From HLUCCA09 sp039189975 (GTDB lineage Bacteria; Pseudomonadota; Alphaproteobacteria; Rhodobacterales; Rhodobacteraceae): 54,487 nucleotides of DNA. The stretch spans positions 1 to 54,487 of the forward strand of contig JBCCYI010000003.1 of NCBI GenBank assembly GCA_039189975.1, given 5' to 3'. The position numbers and the translations under genes were made by a program. The notes beneath the pieces are model-generated. The model was not told where the DNA came from, did not search any database, and saw only the letters and a program-made list of their open reading frames with translations. Of this stretch, positions 25,661 through 33,206 are shown piece after piece (positions within the stretch are counted from its first letter, which is position 1; the number at the start of each line of letters is the position of its first letter).

Positions 25661-26416
25661 CTAGCCCGTCTGACGCGCCCAGGTGGACGTGCGCCTTTCC
25701 CAGGTCGAGAAAACACCGATCTCTATGATCAGCATGATCGCCACAAAACTGAATGCGTAGGCGAGGACGTACCCGGTCTCAAAGAGTTGAAAGTAGAGGT
25801 GTATCTGAAAGCCAACGCCATTGGGACGGCCCAGAAACTCCGCAACCAGGACGATCTTCCATATGATTGCGATCCCGTTGCGCATCGCGGCAAAGAGGTA
25901 GGGCCGCAGCTGCGGCAGGATCACATGGCGGGCCGTTTCCCAGACACCGAAGCGGTAGACGTGCGCGAGTTCGGACAGGCGGCGGTCCAGGGCGCCAGCG
26001 CCCTCGCGGATCGTTACGGCGACCATCGCCGTCTTGTTGACGGCGACGGCACACACCATGGCAACCTCGTTCAGCCCGATCCAAAGATAGCAGAGCACGA
26101 TAACAACAAGCGCGGGAATGTTGAGAAAGATCGTCACCCAGGGCCCGAGCCATAGGTTGGCACGCTCCGAACGGCCAAGCAGGAGGCCGAGGGCCACGCC
26201 GATCCCCATCGCGATAGCAAACGCCGCTGCAACGCGCCCAAGCGTCGCCACGACGTGGCCCACGAGGGGGCCGTCGGTCGTCTCGGCCCAGAGGATCTGT
26301 AGCACATTCACCGGTGTCGGCAGGACTGTTGCGTCATCGGTCAAGAGCGCCGCAACGATCCACAGCGCGACAAACGCCGAAAGCGACAACAGAAAGGGGA
26401 TCGCGCGGGCCGTCAT
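25661..26416 (-). CDS. ABC transporter permease, SsuC/TauC-type, without partner genes
   Basis: A 251-residue inner-membrane permease with about six hydrophobic segments. The EAA loop is at SELAHVYRFGVWETARHVIL, and the C-terminal FLGRPNGVGFQIHLYFQLF segment matches nitrate/sulfonate/taurine permeases. Relatives act with a periplasmic binding protein and an ATPase; neither is encoded beside it. It diverges from the NosR-like gene with about 88 bases between starts, so shared control is possible. It may be a remnant, or may use subunits encoded elsewhere. Confidence 0.88.
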   Translation of the reverse strand: MTARAIPFLLSLSAFVALWIVAALLTDDATVLPTPVNVLQILWAETTDGPLVGHVVATLGRVAAAFAIAMGIGVALGLLLGRSERANLWLGPWVTIFLNIPALVVIVLCYLWIGLNEVAMVCAVAVNKTAMVAVTIREGAGALDRRLSELAHVYRFGVWETARHVILPQLRPYLFAAMRNGIAIIWKIVLVAEFLGRPNGVGFQIHLYFQLFETGYVLAYAFSFVAIMLIIEIGVFSTWERRTSTWARQTG

Positions 26417-26504
26417 TGATGTCTTCTAGCGGTGATCCGGGGCGAGCGATTGTCCGACCTTGGTCGAATGTCTTGGGCAGGCCGTCAGCTCTAGACTGCT
26501 CGTC
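26417..26504. promoter_or_regulatory. Divergent promoter region between permease and NosR-like gene
   Basis: Only 88 bases separate the divergent starts at 26416 and 26505, so the promoters overlap or lie back to back. I see no FNR-type TTGAT-N4-ATCAA site in this stretch, which argues against simple oxygen control. Confidence 0.35.
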
Positions 26505-28616
26505 ATGTCGCGGGTTACCCTTGGACTTCTGATTGGATTATTGTCCTGCGTTCAGTCGGTTATGGCTGAGCCGCTCCCGCGCGAAGAGATCGCGCCGTTG
26601 ATCTTCGCGCCCATGGAACTTGGCGAACCGATCAACGACAAAGGGGTTTATGAGCTGCTGAATTCCGGCGGCGGGCATGTCGGCTACGTGTTTGAAACGG
26701 AGCCGATGGCGCCATTGCCTGGCTTCAGTGGCGCACCGATCAATCTGCTGGTGGTGCTGGACCTTGAGGGGCAATTCCTCGACGTGCAGCTTTTGTCCCA
26801 CAACGAGCCGATCTTCGTCAGCGGCTTGGGGGAGGCGCCGTTTCATGCGTTCTTCGAGCAATATGAGGGCCATTCCATTGGCGACAGCCTCGTTGTGGGC
26901 ACGCCCTACGGCGGCGGAGATGACAGCTCCTCCCTCGTCTACCTGGATGGTGTGACCAAGGCGACGGCCTCTGTGCGGATTGCCCATGAATCCATCCTGG
27001 CCGCCGCACTCCAGGTTGCGCGTGAAAAGATGGGGGGCATTGCGACGGGCCCGCCTGCCTACCCAGACCCGAGTGTCAACGAGGATCTGACCTGGCAGGA
27101 TCTCCTGGATCAGGGGCTGGTCCACCACCGCACCTGGAGCAATGCCGAGGTGGACGCGGCCTTTGCCGGCACATTGTGGGAAGACGATGACCCCGAGGCC
27201 AAGGACGACCCGGATGCGCCGTATCTTGACCTGTGGGTGATCGACCTGGGGCCGCCCGCGATCGCGCGCGCCGTGCTGTCGGAAGACGGCTATGCCGATC
27301 TGCAGTCGTTCCTTGAGATCTCGACGCATGATGAGCCAATCCTCGTCATCGACACCGCCCGCCACGGGCTTGTGTCCGAGGACTTTGTGCGCAACACAGC
27401 ACCCGATTGGCTCAGCGCCAAACAGGGGGGGTTTCCCGTCTCCCTGCGCGATGCGGATCTGTTCATCGAGCTGCACGACGACCTGCCGCTCGAATTGCAT
27501 GACGCGGTCGACTTCGGACAGGCCCTGATCTTGCGCACGGACAGGCGGCTGGGCTTCGACCCGACCCAGCCCTGGCCCTTGTTGGTCAGCGCGGTGCGCG
27601 AACACGGCATGTTCCAGCCCGAGGTCGGCGCGCGCGAACTGCCCTTTGAGACGCAGGCGGACGAACGGTTCTACGCCCGCGCCGCGCTGGTGGAGCCCAT
27701 CCCGCCCTGGCTTGAAGCGCTGCGCGGGCGCGCGCCAGACCTGGTGGTGCTGGGCGGCGCGCTGCTGGCGCTCTTGATTATGTTGACCACCCGGCTCGAT
27801 ACGCTGGCCGCAGCGCGCCACCTGGAACGCTACCGCCTCGCCATTCTCGGCGCGGTCGTGGTCTTTGTCGGCTGGTGGGGACAGGGACAATTGTCGGTCG
27901 TAACGCCGCTGGCCATGCTGCAAACGGCTGTCTCGGGCGGCTCACTTGCCTTTCTGCTCTACGATCCGTTTTCCCTCGTGGTGTGGGGCGCCGCGCTTGT
28001 GGGGTTTGTCCTTTGGGGACGCGGGCTCTTTTGCGGCTGGTTGTGTCCCTTTGGAGCCTTGCAGGAGTTTGCCGCGAAGATCGCGGAGCAGCTCAGGATC
28101 CGGCAGATTCCTGTTTCACCGGCCTGGGACGCCCGGCTGAAGTGGCTAAAATACGCAGTGCTGGCGGGGCTCATCGGCGTAACGCTCTGCGCGCCCGCGC
28201 AGATCGACAAGGCAGCGGAGGTCGAGCCCTTCAAGACCGCCATCACCACATTCTTTGTCCGCGAATGGTACTACGTCGCCTACGCCGCGTTCTGGCTTGT
28301 GCTGTCGATGGTCCTCTTCAAAGGGTTTTGCCGCTACGTGTGCCCCTTGGGCGCACTCATGGCGATTGGCGGGCTCGTGCGGCGCCGTGATTGGATCGCG
28401 CGGCGGACGGAATGTGGCTCGCCCTGCCAACTTTGCAAAGTGAGGTGCCGCTACGGAGCGATCGAGGCCTCGGGTCAGGTGCGTTACAGCGAGTGCTTTC
28501 AATGCCTCGATTGCGTGACAATTCATGAGAGTCCATCGCTGTGCGTACCGCTGATCGTGGCAGCAAAGCGCCAGGAGAAGGCACGGGCCAAGAGCAATAT
28601 GGTGGCGGCAGAATGA
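26505..28616 (+). CDS. NosR/NirI-family membrane flavo-iron-sulfur protein
   Basis: A 703-residue membrane protein with the order of NosR: a signal/anchor (residues 1-22), a periplasmic FMN-binding domain, a long periplasmic part, then membrane helices and ferredoxin-like clusters. The flavinylation site reads DGVTKATAS with Thr154 as the likely FMN acceptor for ApbE. Membrane-side motifs are CGWLCPFG (from Cys510) and CRYVCPLG (from Cys609); the soluble C-terminus has CGSPCQLCKVRC (from Cys637) and CFQCLDC (from Cys664), which could hold two [4Fe-4S] clusters. NosR normally supports nitrous-oxide reductase, yet no nosZDFYL lies here. The ATG at 26505 is preferred over 26460 because it begins a good signal peptide. 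It overlaps the ApbE start. Confidence 0.9.
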   Translation: MSRVTLGLLIGLLSCVQSVMAEPLPREEIAPLIFAPMELGEPINDKGVYELLNSGGGHVGYVFETEPMAPLPGFSGAPINLLVVLDLEGQFLDVQLLSHNEPIFVSGLGEAPFHAFFEQYEGHSIGDSLVVGTPYGGGDDSSSLVYLDGVTKATASVRIAHESILAAALQVAREKMGGIATGPPAYPDPSVNEDLTWQDLLDQGLVHHRTWSNAEVDAAFAGTLWEDDDPEAKDDPDAPYLDLWVIDLGPPAIARAVLSEDGYADLQSFLEISTHDEPILVIDTARHGLVSEDFVRNTAPDWLSAKQGGFPVSLRDADLFIELHDDLPLELHDAVDFGQALILRTDRRLGFDPTQPWPLLVSAVREHGMFQPEVGARELPFETQADERFYARAALVEPIPPWLEALRGRAPDLVVLGGALLALLIMLTTRLDTLAAARHLERYRLAILGAVVVFVGWWGQGQLSVVTPLAMLQTAVSGGSLAFLLYDPFSLVVWGAALVGFVLWGRGLFCGWLCPFGALQEFAAKIAEQLRIRQIPVSPAWDARLKWLKYAVLAGLIGVTLCAPAQIDKAAEVEPFKTAITTFFVREWYYVAYAAFWLVLSMVLFKGFCRYVCPLGALMAIGGLVRRRDWIARRTECGSPCQLCKVRCRYGAIEASGQVRYSECFQCLDCVTIHESPSLCVPLIVAAKRQEKARAKSNMVAAE

Positions 28617-29488
28617 TGAACCGACGGCGCTTTATTGCGGTGTCCGCCGCCGCGTTGGCCGCCACAGGGGCGGAGGCCGCGCCGCTCCGGTGGCAGGGAT
28701 ACGCTATGGGCGCGGATGTGTCCCTAACGCTTTACGGTGGAACCCGCGCGGACTTGGACGCGGCACGGTCGGAGATCGGCCGGATGGAGACGGTGTTCTC
28801 TGTCTACGATCCCGCGTCGGAGCTGTCGCGGATCAACGCGCAGGGCGGAGGCCCGCTCTCGCCGGACAGCGCACGCCTTCTTGCGGTGTGCCAACGGGTG
28901 CATCGCGCCACAGGCGGCCTCTTTGACCCGACGGTCCAACCCGTCATCCGAGCTGCATTGGAAGACCGCGCGCTGCCCTGGCATCTGGTGGGCTGGGACC
29001 GCGTGCGCCTGACAGCTTCGCATGTGCACATGGGGCCCGGTCAAGAAATGACACTGAACGGCATCGCCCAAGGCTATGCGACCGATCGGGTCGGCGATCT
29101 GTTGGTCGCGCGCGGCTTTCAGAAGGCGCTCGTTGCCGTGGGCGAACACACCGCCATCGGGGGGCCGTTTCGTTTGGGTATCGAGGATCCTGACCACGGG
29201 ATGGTGGGCGTCCGTGTTCTGGAGAACCATGCGATCGCCACATCATCCCCCGGCGCCATGCGGATTGGGCCGGTGACGCATATCGTTGACCCGAAAGGGC
29301 CAGCGGCACCGCAATGGTCCACGATCACGGTCGAAGCGCGCAGCGCCGCACTTGCAGATGGGCTGTCGACGGCGCTGTGCCATGCACCCCGCGACCGGAT
29401 CGCGGAAATCGCCCGCGCCACGGGCACCCGCGTGACCCTGATCGCCCCAGACGGCAAGCGCGCGACCCTCGGAGAGCCCCCGCTCTGA
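28613..29488 (+). CDS. apbE: FAD:protein FMN transferase (ApbE), NosX-like
   Basis: A 291-residue exported ApbE protein. The N-terminus MNRRRFIAVSAAALAATGAEA has a twin-arginine-like signal. ApbE landmarks follow: GYAMGADVSLTLYG, SVYDPASELSRINA, ATGGLFDPTV, LNGIAQGYATDRV (family DLGGIAKGYAVD), IATSS and the metal-site Asp in AALADGLSTAL. The enzyme transfers FMN from FAD to a Thr in a D-x-x-[ST]-x-A-T target in the periplasm. Its start overlaps the NosR-like stop (ATGATG), so the pair is coupled, and the target is almost surely Thr154 of that protein. A second ATG at 28616 is equally possible. NosX in nos clusters plays this role. Confidence 0.92.
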   Translation: MMNRRRFIAVSAAALAATGAEAAPLRWQGYAMGADVSLTLYGGTRADLDAARSEIGRMETVFSVYDPASELSRINAQGGGPLSPDSARLLAVCQRVHRATGGLFDPTVQPVIRAALEDRALPWHLVGWDRVRLTASHVHMGPGQEMTLNGIAQGYATDRVGDLLVARGFQKALVAVGEHTAIGGPFRLGIEDPDHGMVGVRVLENHAIATSSPGAMRIGPVTHIVDPKGPAAPQWSTITVEARSAALADGLSTALCHAPRDRIAEIARATGTRVTLIAPDGKRATLGEPPL

Positions 29489-30010
29489 CGGTCCAGCGGC
29501 GCTGCAGAGAATGCCAGACCCCCTGACTCCGGTTCGGGACGCGGCCTATCGAAGCCCACCGCACGCACGTGGTGGGGATAGCGCCGCATGACCCCCCGCG
29601 ACAGCGATTAGGAGCGGCAATCCTGGCTCAGCTTACGAGGCGTCGCCCCAGAGACGCACGCCCAACCAGGCGCGAGGGCGGCATACGTTCGGCAGAGCCG
29701 GCAGCGGCTCAGCACGCGCCAGCGGATTACACAAAGGAAAGTCATGACAGGACGGCCAAACGGCTCGATCCCATCCACGGCCAAGGCGGCGCAGCTCAAC
29801 GAGTGGTGATGCCTCCGCGATCAATTCCAGCCTCTTGTCCCCGAAAGTGAAACAGGAGTGTCTGGCATCTGGCTGGACCAGCGCTGCCAGACACGGGCCA
29901 ATCGGCGCCCTTCGTTCCACACCTGCCGGGAGGACCCCCGCCGTCGACGGCGTGCGACAGCACGTGCACGGCTCCAGACAGTTGCGCTCTCCGGGCAGGG
30001 ACAGCTCGGC
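29489..30010. other. Intergenic region with a strong nested inverted repeat
   Basis: This 522-base gap follows apbE and precedes (by position) the end of the DUF4214-like gene on the other strand. At 29858-29894 lies a perfect 10-base inverted repeat, GTGTCTGGCA/TGCCAGACAC, with a smaller GCTGG-A-CCAGC repeat inside the loop. It has no U-tract. It may be a two-way terminator between converging transcripts or part of a small RNA. Open frames here look like random GC-rich translations. Confidence 0.45.
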
Positions 30011-30469
30011 TCAGTCCAGCTCTCCGTTTTCGCGCGCGGCCCCTCTCATAGCGGGCAGGACCTTGCTCGTGATCTCGCCCGTCCAGAACTCCAGCCCCGC
30101 AGCGTCGGGCGCGCGCCCGAGCGCTTCGGTGTAGAAAGCCATCAGCGGGTTGCGGCACAGCGCAGGCAACGCTTTGCGGCGTGTGAATGTCTTGTCGGCC
30201 CACGGGATCGCGTCGGGCGCCTGCGTCCAGGCGCCGGCGCTGGCCCAAGTCCACGCACGCAGATCAACATGAGCGGCGTAATCGTCCGGATCCGGCAGAA
30301 GGCCCATGCACTGGACGTACTTCAGATGCAGCGTTTCGAGCTGCGCCCGAAGTGACCTCTTCGTCTGGGCATCGTGAATGCCGGTGAACTTCGAGGCGAG
30401 CATTCCGTTTTGCCGCGGATAGACTTTTGTCCGACCGGTCAAGGACAAGAACGTTTCAACCGTATTCAT
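30011..30469 (-). CDS. DUF4214-like protein of unknown role
   Basis: A 152-residue protein beginning at ATG 30469 behind GGAGCACGCG. The last 50 residues contain NPLMAFYTEALGRAPDAAGL then EFWTGEI, the FYxxvLGRxPDxxGlxFW signature of DUF4214, a short repeat often found in secreted and surface-associated proteins with RTX or glycan-linked roles. The first 100 residues are not recognised and have no signal peptide or membrane segment. Only one repeat is present, whereas many family members have several. No neighbour suggests its job. Confidence 0.6.
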   Translation of the reverse strand: MNTVETFLSLTGRTKVYPRQNGMLASKFTGIHDAQTKRSLRAQLETLHLKYVQCMGLLPDPDDYAAHVDLRAWTWASAGAWTQAPDAIPWADKTFTRRKALPALCRNPLMAFYTEALGRAPDAAGLEFWTGEITSKVLPAMRGAARENGELD

Positions 30470-30873
30470 CGCGTGCTCCTTTTGGCGTTTGTGCCGGCCC
30501 CGTCCCCGCCTGCTGTCCCCTGCAGACCACGCCATGTGCGCCTCCGCTGGGCTGCAAACCCTCTCGGCGCGCACCACTGTCCGCGCGGTAGCGGTCACGG
30601 CGCGCATGCACCGCGACCAAGCCTTTCCGGTGCACCGCGCGCATGGCGCTGTGGATCAGTCGCATACGCCTGCCCCAAGGCTTCGCGGCGGCGCGCCGCA
30701 GAGGTTTTGCGATGCCAAGGTCAAAGCCGTTCTGTTGTAATGGACCGTTCCTTGCACCGACCCGAGTTCAGGAATGGCAAACGGACCGCACGGTCGACAG
30801 ATCGTGGTGATGGTCCCATTGGGGCGACGCCTCCAGTGCCGGGAGGCATCCTTGGGCGTAGGACCCTACGAGA
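30470..30873. other. Intergenic region, no feature recognised
   Basis: This 404-base gap lies between the DUF4214-like gene start and the end of the ScfR-family gene, both on the minus strand. It must contain the DUF4214-like promoter. I see no gene, strong palindrome or repeat. Confidence 0.4.
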
Positions 30874-32298
30874 TCAGTCGACCTGGAAAGGCACGACAGA
30901 GCGCGCGTGATGGTCGACCTTGATATCGCGTGCGAGCGGCGGCACCGATCGGTGCCCACAGCTCGCACGCTCACAGATCCGGCATCCGGTGCCGATTGGC
31001 TCGAACCGGTTGAAATCCGTGACATCAAGGTCATCGGCATACACGAGCTGGCCCGCATGCTTCGCCTCACACCCCAAGCCAATCGCGTACTTGCGGGACG
31101 CTGTGCGAAAGTTCGAGCTTTGGATGGTCTTACTAAATGCAAGGCACAGATAGCGCAGCCCGTCCGGCGTGCTGGCCAGCTGGCGCAGAATCTCGCCATG
31201 GCTTTCGAACGCGCTGTGGATATTCCAAAGCGGGCAGGATCCCCCGAAACGGGTGAACTGCAGGCTCGTCGCACTGTGCCGTTTGGTGATGTTGCCCGCG
31301 CGATCAATGCGCAAAAAATAGAAGGGCACGCCTTTTTGACCCGGCCTTTGCAACATGCTGAGCCGGTGGCACACCTGTTCGCGGCTCGCATCGAAGCGAA
31401 ACGCCAGCCGGTCGAGGTCGTGCCGCGTCTCGGCGGCCGCTTCGAGGAACTCGGCATAGGGCAGGACAACGGCCCCGGCGAAGTAGTTGGCAAAGGTCAT
31501 CCGGCAGACTTCGCGCGCGCTCTCGGAGTGAAACCCCGCCTCGTCGAGCAGCTTTTCGATCAGCGCGCCCTGCTCCAGCAGCCCGACCTGATAGGCCATC
31601 TGAAAGAGGTTGGTGGCCGCGCTCGAGGTCGCGCTCAGATGCAGCGTGTGGGACACCGGGTCGTACCGCCGGATGGACCCGGCTTCGGCAGCGCTCTTGG
31701 TTTCGACCACGCGGATGCCGTGCGCATCCATGAGGTAGTCCGCGAGCAGCACATAGCGTTGCTTGTCGCTTTGCGTGATGGAGCGCGCAAAGGTCTCTGC
31801 CTCTCGGTCCAACTCGTCGATGTAATTGTCCTTGTAGTGGAAATAGTCGCGCACCTCCTCGTAGGGCACCGGTGCGACAGCGGCTTCGGTCTCGGACAAT
31901 GTGGTGTCGAGCTGGCCAAGCTGCTCGCGTGTCTTCTGGAACACCTGGTATAATCCGAGAAACGCGCGGACCATGTTCGGCGTGTTCGATGCGGCGATCT
32001 TCAGCTCCTGCGGCAAAATGCGGCTGTCCGCAAAAACCGGGTCTGTCAGGATTTCCCCTAGGTCAACTGCGATCTTCCCGGTCTCATCGAGCGCCAGCTC
32101 CGACAGGTCGAATCCAAAACCATTGAACAGAGCCAGGATCACCGAGGCTGACAGCGAACGATGGTTGTTCTCGATTTGATTAAGGTAGCTTGTTGAAATA
32201 CCAAGTTTTCCGGCAAACTCGGCCTGCGTCATCTTGTGAGTCTGGCGCAAGTGGCGCACGCGCGCGCCGGCAAAGACTTTGCGAAGATCACCACTCAT
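30874..32298 (-). CDS. ScfR-family (RamB/PccR-like) short-chain fatty acyl-CoA transcriptional regulator
   Basis: A 474-residue regulator with three parts. Residues about 8-65 are an XRE helix-turn-helix (KMTQAEFAGKLGISTSYLNQ). The middle (about 150-300) matches the ImmA/IrrE-like DUF955 region without a clear HExxH metal site. The C-terminal DUF2083 domain is Cys/His rich (GTGCRICERASCGHR). This layout defines the short-chain fatty acyl-CoA regulators RamB and PccR, which control acetate or propionyl-CoA metabolism. It diverges from phaB-prpE-phaA-phaC with 159 bases between starts, so control of that cluster is likely. Its own upstream region carries TTTGC-type elements. Confidence 0.88.
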   Translation of the reverse strand: MSGDLRKVFAGARVRHLRQTHKMTQAEFAGKLGISTSYLNQIENNHRSLSASVILALFNGFGFDLSELALDETGKIAVDLGEILTDPVFADSRILPQELKIAASNTPNMVRAFLGLYQVFQKTREQLGQLDTTLSETEAAVAPVPYEEVRDYFHYKDNYIDELDREAETFARSITQSDKQRYVLLADYLMDAHGIRVVETKSAAEAGSIRRYDPVSHTLHLSATSSAATNLFQMAYQVGLLEQGALIEKLLDEAGFHSESAREVCRMTFANYFAGAVVLPYAEFLEAAAETRHDLDRLAFRFDASREQVCHRLSMLQRPGQKGVPFYFLRIDRAGNITKRHSATSLQFTRFGGSCPLWNIHSAFESHGEILRQLASTPDGLRYLCLAFSKTIQSSNFRTASRKYAIGLGCEAKHAGQLVYADDLDVTDFNRFEPIGTGCRICERASCGHRSVPPLARDIKVDHHARSVVPFQVD

Positions 32299-32457
32299 TC
32301 ACATTTTCGCAATTTGCATTTTTCTTTTTGCGACATTCCCCATCGTAACATGTTCAGCCCTCGACGCCCAGCACAGAACCCGACTAGGTTTTTACCCAGC
32401 GCAAACCACGACGGGACGCGCTGAAAAGGCTGCGCCTGGTTCGAGGAAAAACAAAAA
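32299..32457. promoter_or_regulatory. Divergent scfR/phaB promoter region with TTTGC-type sites
   Basis: Between the divergent starts, 32305-32333 holds three closely spaced elements: TTTCGCAA, TTTGCATT and TTTTGCGA. These resemble the TTTGCAAA-type half-sites reported for RamB/PccR relatives (from memory), placed right at the regulator's own start, which suggests autoregulation and control of phaB. phaB has a GAGG ribosome site about 10 bases upstream of its ATG. Confidence 0.5.
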
Positions 32458-33183
32458 ATGGCGAAAGTTGCATTGGTGACGGGCGGGACCCGCGGGATCG
32501 GAGCCGCCATATGCAAGGGCCTTGTGTCCGCAGGCTATGCCGTGGCAGCCAACTATGCCGGAAACGACGAGGCCGCCGCGCAATTCACCAAAGACACCGG
32601 GATCCGCACCTACAAATGGTCCGTGGGCGACTATGAGGGCTGCGTCGAAGGGGTCGCCCAGGTCGAGGCGGATCTCGGCCCCATCGACGTTCTCGTCAAC
32701 AACGCGGGCATCACCCGCGACGCCATGTTCCACAAGATGAACAAGGACATGTGGGACGACGTCATCAACACCAATCTCAATGGCCTCTTTCACATGACCC
32801 ACCCGGTGTGGGCGGGGATGCGCGCGCGCAAGTTTGGCCGTGTGATCAACATCTCCTCGGTCAACGGTCAGAAAGGCCAGGCCGGTCAGTCGAACTACTC
32901 GTCGTCCAAAGCCGGAGACCTTGGGTTTACCAGGGCATTGGCGCAGGAGGGCGCGCGCACGGGCATCACCGTCAACGCCATCTGCCCCGGCTACATCGGG
33001 ACAGAGATGGTGCGCGCGATCGACGAGGATGTGCTCAACAAGCACATCCTGCCGCAGATCCCGGTCGGGCGCTTGGGAGAGCCCGAGGAGATCGCCCGCT
33101 GCGTGGTGTTTCTCGCGTCCGACGACGCGGGCTTCATCAACGGCTCCACAATTTCAGCCAACGGCGGACAGTTCTTCAGCTGA
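32458..33183 (+). CDS. phaB: Acetoacetyl-CoA reductase PhaB
   Basis: A 241-residue short-chain dehydrogenase that reduces acetoacetyl-CoA to (R)-3-hydroxybutyryl-CoA with NADPH. The Rossmann motif TGGTRGIG is at residues 8-15, NNAG at 81-84, and the catalytic Ser134, Tyr147 and Lys151 lie in NISSVNG and NYSSSKAG. The NGLFHMTHPVWAGMRARKFG and INISSVNGQKGQAGQ stretches are typical of PhaB rather than FabG. It is first in the cluster, with prpE, phaA and phaC following on the same strand. Synthase PhaC downstream would use its product. Confidence 0.93.
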   Translation: MAKVALVTGGTRGIGAAICKGLVSAGYAVAANYAGNDEAAAQFTKDTGIRTYKWSVGDYEGCVEGVAQVEADLGPIDVLVNNAGITRDAMFHKMNKDMWDDVINTNLNGLFHMTHPVWAGMRARKFGRVINISSVNGQKGQAGQSNYSSSKAGDLGFTRALAQEGARTGITVNAICPGYIGTEMVRAIDEDVLNKHILPQIPVGRLGEPEEIARCVVFLASDDAGFINGSTISANGGQFFS

Positions 33184-33206
33184 CGCGACCAAGAGGGAGG
33201 AAACCC

